Below, one piece after another: positions 16,978-26,035 of a stretch of 53,849 bases of DNA. Made by a program: the position numbers and the translations under genes. The stretch is from positions 1-53,849 of the forward strand of contig JAMOSO010000023.1 of assembly GCA_027063065.1 (NCBI GenBank). The letters run 5' to 3'. Every line of letters starts with the position of its first letter. The first letter of the stretch is position 1. The stretch is from Planctomycetota bacterium (lineage in GTDB: Bacteria > Planctomycetota > JAMOSO01). The notes under the pieces are model-generated. The model was not told where the DNA came from. It searched no databases and worked only from the letters and a program-made list of their open reading frames with translations.

Positions 16978-16999
16978 CCCCCTGTTTTTAAACAGGGGG
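16978..16999 (+). terminator. Hairpin after clpB
   Basis: A GC-rich inverted repeat, CCCCCTGTTT (16978-16987) with AAACAGGGGG (16990-16999), lies 9 nt after the clpB stop. The stem is strong for this AT-rich sequence. It is not followed by a clean T tract, so termination is probable but not certain; murJ starts 18 nt later. Confidence 0.65.
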
Positions 17000-17017
17000 A
17001 AATGCTATTCTTATGAA

Positions 17018-18337
17018 ATGTTACAATCAAAAATATCTCAAGCTTTAGTGAGGGTTGTTAGCGGTACGGTTTTGTCGCGTATTTTAGGTTTTATTCGCGA
17101 TATTCTTTCGGCTATGGCCTTTGGTGCAGGCCCGTTATGGGACGCATTTTTAATTGCGTTTACTTTGCCAAATGTATTTAGACGTATTTTAGGCGAGGGA
17201 GCGTTTTCCTCGGCATTTATACCTATGTTTGCCAAACAGCGTCAACACGATGTGGATGGCGCGGTTAAATGGGCGTCTGTGGTATTGGGCAATGTAATAG
17301 CTTTTTTGCTTGTTTTAGGGTCTTTAGGCTCTGTTTTAATGTTTATGACAGCTTTTTTTTGTCATGACAAATGGGGGAATATTGCTAGTTTTAGCGGTGT
17401 ATTATTTCCGTTGGTTGTGCCAGTTTGTGCAGTAGCTGGCATGGGAGCATTATTAAATGCTTATAAAGTTTTTACATTGCCCGCTTTGGCATCATCTATA
17501 ATTAATTTATTTTGGATTGTGGCTACATTATTGGTGATATATTTTAAACCTGATTTGCAAACGGGTGTTATGTGGTTATGTTTTTCTCTGTTGTTGTCGG
17601 GTTTGGTACAGTTTGTATTGCACTTTTTATATTTGCGTAAATTTGGCTGTCAAATTGTGCCTAGATTTAAATTACATAAGCATACAAAAGATGTCTTAGC
17701 TAAAATGTTACCAGCCTTATTGGGTTTGGGTGCAGTACAAATTAATACGGTTTTAGATCGGATAATTGCAAGTGTATGGGCGCCAGATGGTGGGGTTTCG
17801 GTATTGTTTTATGCCAATCGTATTATGCAATTTCCATTGGCATTAATTGGCATTGCTGTGGCAACGGCATCGTTTCCTTATATGGCTGATGCCGCTAGCA
17901 AAAATAACAAAGCCGAATTGGCGCAATTTTTATCTAAAGCACAATTGTTGGTGCTTATTTTTGGTTTACCAGCTTTAATTATAGGCATTATTTTTGCCAA
18001 GGATATTGTAGATATAGCATTTGTGCATGGGGCATTTGGTCGTAGCGCAGGTAATCGCACAGCAACTGCATTAATAGCTTATTTGACAGGGTTGATTTTT
18101 TATTGTGGCTTACATCCATTGGTTAAGGCTTTTCATTCGTTAGGTGATATGCAAACACCAGCTAAAATAAGTGGGTTAATGGTGATATTGAATTTGATAT
18201 TAAATTTAATATTGGTGCAATCTTATGCGGAAGTAGGACTTGCAGTATCTACGGCAATTTGTGGGTGTATCAGCTTTTTATGGCATTTATGGTTATTGTA
18301 TACTCGCGAGGACGTCTTGGGCTTGCCCGGTTGGTAG
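17018..18337 (+). CDS. murJ: Lipid II flippase MurJ (MviN)
   Basis: A polytopic inner-membrane protein of the MOP/MATE superfamily that flips lipid II for peptidoglycan synthesis. The family N-terminus is evident: VSGTVLSRILGFIRDILSA, AFGAGPLWDAFLIAFTLPNVFRRILGEGAFSSAFIP. Later segments include NTVLDRIIAS, FYANRIMQFPLALIGIAVATASFPYMA and ALIAYLTGLIFYCGLHPLVKAFHSLGD. At 439 residues it is shorter than the usual 500-530, so the last one or two membrane helices seem to be absent; the ten to twelve helices of the core remain. No good ribosome binding site is visible before the ATG. Confidence 0.93.
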   Translation: MLQSKISQALVRVVSGTVLSRILGFIRDILSAMAFGAGPLWDAFLIAFTLPNVFRRILGEGAFSSAFIPMFAKQRQHDVDGAVKWASVVLGNVIAFLLVLGSLGSVLMFMTAFFCHDKWGNIASFSGVLFPLVVPVCAVAGMGALLNAYKVFTLPALASSIINLFWIVATLLVIYFKPDLQTGVMWLCFSLLLSGLVQFVLHFLYLRKFGCQIVPRFKLHKHTKDVLAKMLPALLGLGAVQINTVLDRIIASVWAPDGGVSVLFYANRIMQFPLALIGIAVATASFPYMADAASKNNKAELAQFLSKAQLLVLIFGLPALIIGIIFAKDIVDIAFVHGAFGRSAGNRTATALIAYLTGLIFYCGLHPLVKAFHSLGDMQTPAKISGLMVILNLILNLILVQSYAEVGLAVSTAICGCISFLWHLWLLYTREDVLGLPGW

Positions 18338-18379
18338 CTTTACTTTAAAATATTAGGCTACTGAATTAAAAAAGGAAAT

Positions 18380-18736
18380 ATGAATAAACGGATTTTGTTA
18401 ATAGAAGATGAGGGGGATATTCGTGATTTATATGCTACCTTATTACAAAATAAAGGATATATTGTCGATTGTGCTAACGATGGTCAGCAGGGGTTTCGTT
18501 TAGCGACTACAGGTGAATATTTTATTGTTATCAGTGATCTTAAAATGCCAAATTGGGATGGTATAGATAGTATTGATAGTATTTTATTGGTTAAGCCAGA
18601 TACTAAATTTATTGTGGTTACAGGTTATGCAGATTCTGATAAGGCTAATCAATTAAAAGATAATTATGCAATTTTAAGGATATTTTCAAAGCCTGTTGAT
18701 CTTAATGATTTAATAGATGCTGTTGAATCTATATAG
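18380..18736 (+). CDS. Single-domain response regulator (CheY/Spo0F-like receiver)
   Basis: A 118-residue stand-alone receiver domain. It shows the acidic pocket (IEDEGD, 9-14), the phospho-acceptor aspartate in VISDLKMP (about D54), the switch threonine in VVTGYA, and the lysine in FSKPVD. There is no output domain, so it must act through protein contacts or phosphorelay. No histidine kinase is in the window. AAGGA precedes the start; it begins 42 bp after murJ, and uvrD follows after only 6 bp. Confidence 0.9.
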   Translation: MNKRILLIEDEGDIRDLYATLLQNKGYIVDCANDGQQGFRLATTGEYFIVISDLKMPNWDGIDSIDSILLVKPDTKFIVVTGYADSDKANQLKDNYAILRIFSKPVDLNDLIDAVESI

Positions 18737-18742
18737 GAAGTT

Positions 18743-20917
18743 ATGTCGATTAATTTAGAAGATTTAAATAAACAGCAACAAGAGGCCGTAACGACTATCG
18801 AAGGGCCTTTAATGGTTTTAGCAGGTGCTGGCAGTGGTAAAACCCGTGTAATAACTAACCGTATTGGTTATATGATGAGTCGGGGTATATCAGGTAATAC
18901 TATTTTGGCAATTACTTTTACCAATAAGGCCGCCAATGAAATGCGTGAACGTACTCAAGAGCAATATCCAGGCTGTGGTGTAACTATTAAAACTTTTCAT
19001 AGTTTTTGTGCACTTATGTTGCGTCAATATATTAGTTATTTGGATGGGTATAGTAGCAATTTTGTAATTATAGATAGTGATGATGTCAAGGGTTTAATAA
19101 AGAATATTTTAAAAGAAATAGGTTACGATCCTACCGAGCATCAGCCCAAAGATATAGCAGGAGCAATCTCCGGTGCAAAAAACCGTGGTATTAGTGCCGA
19201 GCGGTTTAAAGATTCTGCTTATGAATATAAAAATCAAGTTCAAGCTGAAGTTTATCAAGAGTATGAAAAAATTAAACATCAACAAAATATGCTTGATTTT
19301 GACGATTTGCTTTTAATTACAAGAAATTTATTAATTAGCAAAAAAGAAGTTTTAGAAATTTTACAAAATAGATTTCAATACATTATGGTGGACGAATATC
19401 AGGATACTAATAAGGTGCAATATGATTTAGTCAATTTATTGGCTTCTAAACATAAAAATATATGTGTAACTGGCGATCCAGATCAGGCAATTTATTCTTG
19501 GCGTGGGGCTACTATTAGAAACATATTAGATTTTGAAAAAGATTATCCAAATGCCAAGACAGTAATTTTGGGTAAGAATTATCGCTCAACTAAAAATATT
19601 TTGGGTGCAGCAGATTCATTAATTAAACAAAATTCTAAACGCAAGGATAAAGAACTTTGGACTGATAATCCCGCAGGTGAAAAAATCCATATTATTGAAG
19701 CTCGTGATGGTTTAGATGAGGCACGTCAAATAGTTAAAGCCATTGATAAGCATCGGCAAGATGGCAAGTCATATAATGATATGGCTATTATTTATCGGCT
19801 TAATTCTTTGTCTAGGTCATTAGAGGATGCCTTAGTACGTTCTGGTATTCCATATCAAATGGTTGGCGGTTTACGTTTTTATGAGCGCAAAGAAATCAAG
19901 GATATCATTGCATACTTACGTTTGGCATCAAACGTGCGGGATGATTATTCTTTTTTGCGTATTATTAATGCACCTACGCGTGGGCTAGGTTCAAAATTTA
20001 TTGCTAGTTTAACTGATTTTGCAAAATCTAAAGATTTAGGTTTATTTGAGGCTCTACAAAATCAGCTTTTTTTGGACGGCTTAAGTAAACGCATTGCTTT
20101 AGTTGCCCAGCAGTTTATTGGCATATTATCTAATGTGGCTCAGCAAGATAATGTTGTCGAGGCGATTGAGACTGTATATTACGAAACAGGCTACATAGAA
20201 AAATTGCGCGCTAAAGGTCGAGAGGAGGATTTAACTAGGGTTGAAAACCTCAATGAGTTAATATCTTCTGCCGCGGAGTTTATGCGTGAAAATCAAGAAG
20301 CATCATTGCAATCTTTTTTAGAACAAATTGCCTTAGTTACCGATTTGGATAATATGCAAGATGATGCAGATGTTGTATCGTTAATGACAATGCATGCGGT
20401 TAAGGGATTGGAGTTTCCTATTGTGTTTATTGCCGCAGTTGAAAAAGATATTTTGCCCCATGCTATGGCTACTAAGGGAGGTCGTGATAGCGAAGAAGAA
20501 AGACGTTTATTTTATGTTGGTATCACTAGAGCAAAGCAACAATTATACCTATCTTACGCTTTACAGCGTATGATTTACGGTAGAACAGTTTATGCAGAAG
20601 AGTCGCCTTTTTTGGCAGAAATAGATGACGAGTTTTTAGAGAGAAGCAGTACTAATCCATTTATGTCGATACCATTTCCTGGGTTAAATACAGAAACTCA
20701 AGAAACTCCTTGGGCAGATATGGATGGTGTAGATGCGTATTCGTCTAAAGCTATGGGGGGGGATTTGGCGAAAGGCGATATGGTGTTTCATAATATTTTT
20801 GGGGTTGGTAGAATAATTAATGTGGAAGGTTCAGGCGAACGTGCTAAAGTTGAGGTTCAGTTTTCTTCTGCTGGGCGTAAAAAACTGGCAGCTCCATTTG
20901 TTAAAAGGATTACATAA
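18743..20917 (+). CDS. uvrD: ATP-dependent DNA helicase UvrD/PcrA
   Basis: A superfamily 1A 3'-5' helicase of 724 residues, for nucleotide-excision and mismatch repair. Motifs: Q-motif LNKQQQEAV, Walker A AGAGSGKTR, Ia ITFTNKAANEM, II VDEYQDTN, III GDPDQAIYSWRGA, IV KNYRS, V LMTMHAVKGLEF and VI RRLFYVGITRAK. The C-terminal Tudor-like domain (about 676-724: GDMVFHNIFGVGRIINVEG) is the RNA-polymerase-contacting part typical of UvrD/PcrA and absent from Rep. A run of eight G (20755-20762) lies just before it. AGGAAG precedes the start. The stop overlaps the next ATG (TAATG). Confidence 0.95.
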   Translation: MSINLEDLNKQQQEAVTTIEGPLMVLAGAGSGKTRVITNRIGYMMSRGISGNTILAITFTNKAANEMRERTQEQYPGCGVTIKTFHSFCALMLRQYISYLDGYSSNFVIIDSDDVKGLIKNILKEIGYDPTEHQPKDIAGAISGAKNRGISAERFKDSAYEYKNQVQAEVYQEYEKIKHQQNMLDFDDLLLITRNLLISKKEVLEILQNRFQYIMVDEYQDTNKVQYDLVNLLASKHKNICVTGDPDQAIYSWRGATIRNILDFEKDYPNAKTVILGKNYRSTKNILGAADSLIKQNSKRKDKELWTDNPAGEKIHIIEARDGLDEARQIVKAIDKHRQDGKSYNDMAIIYRLNSLSRSLEDALVRSGIPYQMVGGLRFYERKEIKDIIAYLRLASNVRDDYSFLRIINAPTRGLGSKFIASLTDFAKSKDLGLFEALQNQLFLDGLSKRIALVAQQFIGILSNVAQQDNVVEAIETVYYETGYIEKLRAKGREEDLTRVENLNELISSAAEFMRENQEASLQSFLEQIALVTDLDNMQDDADVVSLMTMHAVKGLEFPIVFIAAVEKDILPHAMATKGGRDSEEERRLFYVGITRAKQQLYLSYALQRMIYGRTVYAEESPFLAEIDDEFLERSSTNPFMSIPFPGLNTETQETPWADMDGVDAYSSKAMGGDLAKGDMVFHNIFGVGRIINVEGSGERAKVEVQFSSAGRKKLAAPFVKRIT

Positions 20918-21666
20918 TGAAAAAAATCTTAATTTTATTTTTTATAACCTGTTGCGTATCTAATGTATTTGCACAGATAACGCCTATGTTTAAAGATGAT
21001 ATAGATGCTAATTTAAAAACGGCATTAATTTTATTGGCAAAAAAAGCTGATGCTGGCGATGGTTTGAGCCAAATGAGATTGGCGTTACAATATTACTCTG
21101 GTGAAAATTTGATAAAAGATGATCAAAAAGCAGTAAAGTATTTAAAAGAAGCAATTAAAAATAAAACACCACAGGCAGAGGATGCTTTAAAAATTATCGA
21201 GTTTAATTTAGGCGTATTAGCACAAAAGGCAGGGCAAAATCTTGAGGCTACATCACATTTTAAAATAGCAGCAGATTTAGGTGATGTCCAGGCTAAAGAA
21301 CACTTAGAGGAAATTAAAAAGAATATTAAAGCAGAACTATCTACTGATAAAACAGTAAATATTAAACAAGAGACTGTATTTAATAATGATGTGCAACCAA
21401 ACTTTATATCCGCTTGTTACGAGTATGTCTTTACTTGTTTAGATGATATAATGGCGGTAGTTAGTATGGCTGATTTTTCTCGTCAAAAAATAGCTTTGGC
21501 ATACGGTGATATTACAGTTAGTAAAAGTAGCAATTTATTTACTATTCATGATTTAGACCCTGTAACAGCAGAGGCTGTCTATCGCGGTTTAGTACCAAAC
21601 CATAAATTGCGTGTTACTTTGCAAGAAGATGGAAAGTTGCAGTGTTTTATTTTTACTTTTAGGTAG
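20917..21666 (+). CDS. Exported Sel1/TPR-like repeat protein
   Basis: A 249-residue secreted or periplasmic protein. The signal peptide MKKILILFFITCCVSNVFA probably ends at residue 19. The middle part (about 30-135) consists of paired helices of the Sel1-like type (KADAGDGLSQMRLALQYYSGE, KAVKYLKEAIKNKTPQAED, KIAADLGDVQAKEHLEE). The C-terminal 100 residues carry two cysteines (ACYEYVFTCLDD) and have no recognised domain. Sel1 proteins generally act as adaptors in envelope processes. It is coupled to uvrD by a TAATG overlap and lies 5 bp before the DAHP synthase gene. Confidence 0.75.
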   Translation: MKKILILFFITCCVSNVFAQITPMFKDDIDANLKTALILLAKKADAGDGLSQMRLALQYYSGENLIKDDQKAVKYLKEAIKNKTPQAEDALKIIEFNLGVLAQKAGQNLEATSHFKIAADLGDVQAKEHLEEIKKNIKAELSTDKTVNIKQETVFNNDVQPNFISACYEYVFTCLDDIMAVVSMADFSRQKIALAYGDITVSKSSNLFTIHDLDPVTAEAVYRGLVPNHKLRVTLQEDGKLQCFIFTFR

Positions 21667-21671
21667 CATAT

Positions 21672-22712
21672 ATGATATTGCCAAATAAAAAACAATTAGC
21701 AGAATCAGAAATCGCAATTTTAAATTCTATAGCAAAAGAATTTAACGTATCTATACAGCCAATTTATGGTACTAATCGCACTATTTATGCTATTTTAGGT
21801 GATGAACGTTCGCCTTTAATGATTAAGCGTTTTGAAGGTTTGGATTTTGTTGAGCGTATTGATCAAATACAAGCCCCATTTAAGTTGATGTCCAAAGAAA
21901 ATAATTTGGCTCAGCATCATGTAATTATAGGTGAGAAGGTTTTAGGTCATGATTTAGTAGTTATAGCAGGGCCTTGTGCTATCGACCCTAATAATGCAAA
22001 TTTATTTGTAGAGTCTGCAATGGCTATTAAAGAGGCAGGAGCAGATATGTTACGCGGTGGTGTTTGGAAACCTCGCACTAGTCCACATGCCTTTAAAGGT
22101 GATGCAAAAAGTTTAGATATTTTATGTGAGGCAAGGGCAAAAACAGGCTTGCCAATTAATACAGAGGTGATGGATGTTCATCAGTTAGAAATGTGCATAG
22201 AAGCAGGTATTGATTGCATTCAAATAGGTGCGCGCAATGCTTTAAATTATCCATTACTTTCTGCTATAGGTCGTGCTACGCATGATACTGCCATAAAGGT
22301 TTTGCTTAAACGTGGCATGCATATGGGAGCTATTAATGAGTTTATTTTAGCGGCTGAGTATATAGTTGCAGGAGGAAACCCAAATATTATGCTATGCCCA
22401 CGCGGTACGCAACCAGCAATGGACGGCTATAGAAATACACCTGATGAGGCGATAACTTCATTGTTAAAAGAAAAAACTTGGGCGCCAGTTGTAGTTGATC
22501 CATCGCATAGTGTCGGTAAGGCTAAATATGTGCCAAAAGCGGCATTGGCAGCAATTAGTTATGGAGCAGATGGCGTTTTAATTGAGTGTCATAGCAAACC
22601 TAGTAAGGGCTTAGGTGATGATCCAAAACAAGCTATAACACCAGATGTTTTAAAAAAGTTGATTGTCGATATGCGACAAGTTAAAGCTATCACGGAAAAA
22701 TACAATGTCTAA
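21672..22712 (+). CDS. aroF: 3-deoxy-7-phosphoheptulonate (DAHP) synthase, class I-beta
   Basis: This enzyme condenses PEP with erythrose-4-phosphate, the first step of the shikimate/aromatic amino acid pathway. At 346 residues it has an N-terminal ferredoxin-like regulatory region (1-75) and the KDSA/DAHPS barrel with VIAGPCAID, LRGGVWKPRTSPHAFKG, TEVMD, IQIGARN, LLKRGM, LCPRGTQP and VVDPSHSVGK. This is the type found in Thermotoga and Bacillus, not the E. coli AroFGH type. Gene naming varies (aroF/aroG). It overlaps the next gene by 8 nt. Confidence 0.94.
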   Translation: MILPNKKQLAESEIAILNSIAKEFNVSIQPIYGTNRTIYAILGDERSPLMIKRFEGLDFVERIDQIQAPFKLMSKENNLAQHHVIIGEKVLGHDLVVIAGPCAIDPNNANLFVESAMAIKEAGADMLRGGVWKPRTSPHAFKGDAKSLDILCEARAKTGLPINTEVMDVHQLEMCIEAGIDCIQIGARNALNYPLLSAIGRATHDTAIKVLLKRGMHMGAINEFILAAEYIVAGGNPNIMLCPRGTQPAMDGYRNTPDEAITSLLKEKTWAPVVVDPSHSVGKAKYVPKAALAAISYGADGVLIECHSKPSKGLGDDPKQAITPDVLKKLIVDMRQVKAITEKYNV

Positions 22713-24117
22713 AAATTTACAAAATTTACCTGCTTTGGCAATCATTGTGCCAGATGGAGTGGGGGTAAAGGATTTTATTTATGGCAAGTTTTGCCATGAG
22801 CTTGTTAAAAATTATAAATTGCATATTTTTCATGCAGTTTCACCAGAACATTTAGATTTTTTACCTACGATAGAGGGGGTTCAGTATCATAAATTATTAA
22901 AACCAAGTAGAAATTTTTTAGAGTATTTTATTGGCCAAGTATTGTTTTTTATGCACATTCATGAAAATTATACTCCGGGCAGAAAATTTCAAAATACTTT
23001 TAAATTACAGGGTAGCAGACATAGTGTTATATTTAGAAGGTTTTGTGATTATGCAAGTAAGCTTTTTGCATCGCGTAATAATTTAAAACGATTGGATAAT
23101 TTATATTATAAGTGTGCTAAACAGTTGCCAGAGGTGAAACTGTATCAAAAATTATTTAAAGAATTAAAAATAGAAGCTTTATTTTCGACACATCAACGAC
23201 CAAGAATGGCATTGCCACCAACATTAGCAGCCAGAGAAAATAACATACCGGCAATTAGTTTTATTTCTAGTTGGGATAATGTATCTAGCAAGGGTAGGAT
23301 AATAATACCGTTTGATTATTTTTGTGTTTGGAATCATCATATGGCTACAGAGATGCAAAGATTTTATCCAGATATTCCTAGTTCAAAAGTATTTGTAACA
23401 GGCACAAATCATTTTGCTTCGCCAGATAAGCCGTTATCCAGAGAGGTGTTTTGCGATAAAATCGGATTAGATAAAAACAGGCCTTTTATTTATATTTCAA
23501 CAGGTCGTCCAAGTTTGTTGCCAAAAGAGCATATATATACAAAGATTGTTTTAGATGCTATTAGGCAAGGTTTAGTTGATAGTAAAGTTCAAGTTGTTGT
23601 ACGTCCATCGCCAGGTCATAGAGAAGAGCGTTTTGATAATTTGATGGCAGAGTATCCAGAACTAATAGTGGCAAGGCCCAAGTGGACACAGAATCAGGCA
23701 CCCCATTATGCCCCTGCTACACCGTATCCAGAAGATTTATTAATTTTAGACGCATTAAATAGGTATTGTAATTTAAATATTAATACATTATCAACAATGA
23801 CATTAGATGTAGCTATATTTGATAATCCAGTTATAAATTTCTTTTTTGATATAGTTAATGAAGATGAATCTAAATCAATTAGAATGTTGGGCTTTGCTAA
23901 TATGGATCACATACAATTGATTATTAATTCTAATGCTACCAAACTGGCAACAAGTCCTAAAAATTTAATAGAAGCTATCAATATATATTTAAAAGATAAA
24001 ACTTTGCATAGGCAAGAACGCAGGGAGATGGTTAGCTTTCATACAGAAGATATGGTTGATAGTGCCAATGCAAATATTGCAAATGTAATTACTAAGATTT
24101 TACAAAAGTCAAAGTAA
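22705..24117 (+). CDS. GT-B-fold surface-carbohydrate protein, probable glycosyl- or glycerophospho-transferase
   Basis: A 470-residue cytoplasmic protein at the left edge of the polysaccharide locus. The first half contains a Rossmann-like ALAIIVPDGVGVKDF start, and the middle has STHQRP, IPAISFISSWDNVSSKG and FDYFCVWNHHMATEM...VFVTGTNHF. The second half (YISTGRPSLLPKEH, VVVRPSPGHR, NTLSTMTLDVAIFDNPVI) fits the donor-binding half of GT-B enzymes such as CDP-glycerol glycerophosphotransferases or non-hydrolysing epimerase-like proteins. Donor and acceptor cannot be named. I start it at the ATG overlapping the DAHP-synthase stop by 8 nt, with GGA upstream. Its end overlaps the convergent GT gene by 9 nt. 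Confidence 0.7.
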   Translation: MSKNLQNLPALAIIVPDGVGVKDFIYGKFCHELVKNYKLHIFHAVSPEHLDFLPTIEGVQYHKLLKPSRNFLEYFIGQVLFFMHIHENYTPGRKFQNTFKLQGSRHSVIFRRFCDYASKLFASRNNLKRLDNLYYKCAKQLPEVKLYQKLFKELKIEALFSTHQRPRMALPPTLAARENNIPAISFISSWDNVSSKGRIIIPFDYFCVWNHHMATEMQRFYPDIPSSKVFVTGTNHFASPDKPLSREVFCDKIGLDKNRPFIYISTGRPSLLPKEHIYTKIVLDAIRQGLVDSKVQVVVRPSPGHREERFDNLMAEYPELIVARPKWTQNQAPHYAPATPYPEDLLILDALNRYCNLNINTLSTMTLDVAIFDNPVINFFFDIVNEDESKSIRMLGFANMDHIQLIINSNATKLATSPKNLIEAINIYLKDKTLHRQERREMVSFHTEDMVDSANANIANVITKILQKSK

Positions 24118-25245
24118 AGATTGGTAAAATTTTAGATTTTCTTTAACTGCTCTTGAACAGTTAAATTTTTTAATGGCAGATTGATAGGCTTTGTTTTTTA
24201 TGTCATTTATATGTGATTGATTGTTAAAAACCCATTCTATTTGTTTGGCTATATCACTTGGGTTATGAGGATTGCATAGTAGTCCATTTTTTTTATGTGT
24301 TATTGTTTCAGGGCCAGGGCCTGTATTGCTAAATATAACTAATTTTTTCATTGCCATGGCTTCAGGAGCCACTAAGCCTTGGGTTTCCATATGTGAAGGA
24401 AAAATACAGATTTGTGCCTTAGCATAAAAAGTTTTTAATTCGTGTTGGTTTATAGCACCAATAAATTGAATATTTTTATTTAGTTTTGGTAAAAAAGTAT
24501 TTTTTAAAAATTGCTGATAAGATAAATCATTGTGGTGTTTACTGTCTTTGCCTACTATCCAAAGTTTTAGATTGGGATATTTTTTATATAAAATCTCAAT
24601 GGCTTGGCATAATTCATATAATCCTTTTTTTTTGCAGTTTGTGCCAGCAAATGTCAGGCTGTATGGGATTTCTAAAATGTGCGGAATAGGTTTAAATAAA
24701 TCAGTATCAATAGGGTGTGTTATAATGGTTGTTTTTGCTTTACCAAAGTTCAATAGTTTGCCGGTTGTTTGTAAAACATAATTAGTAACACCAATAATTC
24801 CATCACATTTGTTAATTGATAATTGTTCGATGTATTTCTTACGCCAGTTAATTTTATCATTGGCACAAGATGTAAAAAAAGAATGTCCACCATGCAGGCG
24901 GATAACTTTTTTTATGTCTTTAAATTTTGGTAGAAAGGCAAAAGAACTTTCAGCGCCTTCTAAAATATCAATAGGTGTTTTAGTGTTTATTTTGTGAATA
25001 GTTTTTACTAAATTATTTTTATATTGCCACCATTTTAAAAATGGTATTTTTGGTTTTGGTATATCGTAAATATTTATTTTATCATCTTGATATTCTATCT
25101 GATTATTTGTTGTGTACGATCCTATAACAGACACGATGTGTCCGTTGGCAGTTAATGCTTTGCCCAGTGTTTGCACAAATACACCTATACCGCCTGTTTT
25201 ACGTCCTTTGCTAGGGTACTCATGGGTTATAAAGCATATATGCAT
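24109..25245 (-). CDS. Glycosyltransferase family 4 protein
   Basis: A retaining GT-B glycosyltransferase of 378 residues. The N-terminal glycine-rich start CFITHEYPSKGRKTGGIGVF is typical of GT4. The C-terminal donor site has LTFAGTNCKKKGLYEL, LWIVGKDS and the E-x7-E motif (ETQGLVAPE), followed by MKKLVIFSNTGPGPETI and GLLCNP. The sugar is unknown. It is the last gene of a minus-strand four-gene block inside a plus-strand locus. Its start is 2 bp after the previous stop, with no clear ribosome binding site. An A9 run (24625-24633 on the plus strand as T9) encodes a lysine triplet. Confidence 0.88.
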   Translation of the reverse strand: MHICFITHEYPSKGRKTGGIGVFVQTLGKALTANGHIVSVIGSYTTNNQIEYQDDKINIYDIPKPKIPFLKWWQYKNNLVKTIHKINTKTPIDILEGAESSFAFLPKFKDIKKVIRLHGGHSFFTSCANDKINWRKKYIEQLSINKCDGIIGVTNYVLQTTGKLLNFGKAKTTIITHPIDTDLFKPIPHILEIPYSLTFAGTNCKKKGLYELCQAIEILYKKYPNLKLWIVGKDSKHHNDLSYQQFLKNTFLPKLNKNIQFIGAINQHELKTFYAKAQICIFPSHMETQGLVAPEAMAMKKLVIFSNTGPGPETITHKKNGLLCNPHNPSDIAKQIEWVFNNQSHINDIKNKAYQSAIKKFNCSRAVKENLKFYQSLL

Positions 25246-25247
25246 AA

Positions 25248-25664
25248 TTAATGCTTAGTTTTTTTTAGATTTTTTATAAGTTGTATTAGCCATAGAAATG
25301 TTAAAGAAGTAATTACCCCGATTACAGTTGTGTAAAAAGGTAAACTGGTAGTTTCTTGTGAGCTTATATCCTGTATTTGTATCAGTTGACTAGAGGCTAA
25401 GGTTAAAACAAAAAGCGACAATATAAATGCCGTTAGTATGCTATGTGTTTTTGATATAAATATACTGCTTGAAATAAATATAAATGCGCCAAACAAACTA
25501 AAAATGCTGAGAAATATTTTGGTATGGTAATGTGCTATATTGTTTAAGTCGTCAGCGATAAATGGCTTAGAGAGATAAGTTAAAAATGAACTTATTAAAA
25601 TCGTAGCAATAAACGATGTGAATGATTTTAAAATTAAAATAGAAATTGGTTTATTTTTTTTCAT
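25248..25664 (-). CDS. Small four-helix membrane protein, unknown function
   Basis: A 138-residue hydrophobic protein with four predicted membrane helices (about residues 9-30, 48-70, 76-96 and 108-130) and a lysine-rich C-terminal tail. No recognised domain; the size and four-helix layout resemble GtrA-type or accessory envelope proteins but no GtrA motif is convincing. Its start overlaps the preceding zinc-ribbon gene by 14 nt and it ends 2 bp before the GT4 start, so it belongs to that minus-strand operon. Confidence 0.65.
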   Translation of the reverse strand: MKKNKPISILILKSFTSFIATILISSFLTYLSKPFIADDLNNIAHYHTKIFLSIFSLFGAFIFISSSIFISKTHSILTAFILSLFVLTLASSQLIQIQDISSQETTSLPFYTTVIGVITSLTFLWLIQLIKNLKKTKH

Positions 25665-26028
25665 TATGTGTATGGTAGTCTATGTTTCTTGTGTGTAGGT
25701 CTGCATAAATCCAACTCCAGTGTTGTTTGAGCTTATGTATGTGATTAGTCCCATATATAAATTGATAAACATTGATAATTTCACTTTTTGTAAAATCAAT
25801 AAAGTTTATTTTTTTTGGCGAAAATATAATAAAAAAACTTGTACTTAAGGTTAATATAAAAATTAAGCTAGTTTTAGGTGGGACTAACCAAGTACCGTGA
25901 TTTAAACATTTACAATTAGAGCATTTTAGTAAAGGTTTTTTGTTTATTAGATAACGCCATATAAGGTTTAAAAAACCTCCGCGTAATTTTAGGTTTGTTC
26001 GGCCGCATCTTTTACAATATGTTTTCAT
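25651..26028 (-). CDS. Zinc-ribbon membrane protein, unknown function
   Basis: A 125-residue protein beginning MKTYCKRCGR. Cysteines 5/8 and 36/39 (plus 41) form an apparent zinc ribbon. One hydrophobic segment follows (about 52-68, SLIFILTLSTSFFIIF), and the C-terminal 55 residues are rich in His, Trp and Tyr. I chose the ATG at 26028, 7 bp after the FkbM stop, because it begins at the zinc ribbon; a start at 26079 would place 17 extra residues within the upstream gene. Function unknown; operon context suggests a polysaccharide role. Confidence 0.6.
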   Translation of the reverse strand: MKTYCKRCGRTNLKLRGGFLNLIWRYLINKKPLLKCSNCKCLNHGTWLVPPKTSLIFILTLSTSFFIIFSPKKINFIDFTKSEIINVYQFIYGTNHIHKLKQHWSWIYADLHTRNIDYHTHNEKK

Positions 26029-26035
26029 AACTATG

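Noticed and set aside
24486-24997. Overlapping open frames on the plus strand within the minus-strand GT4
   Set aside because: No start signals and no family resemblance; the minus-strand frame has full GT4 motifs.
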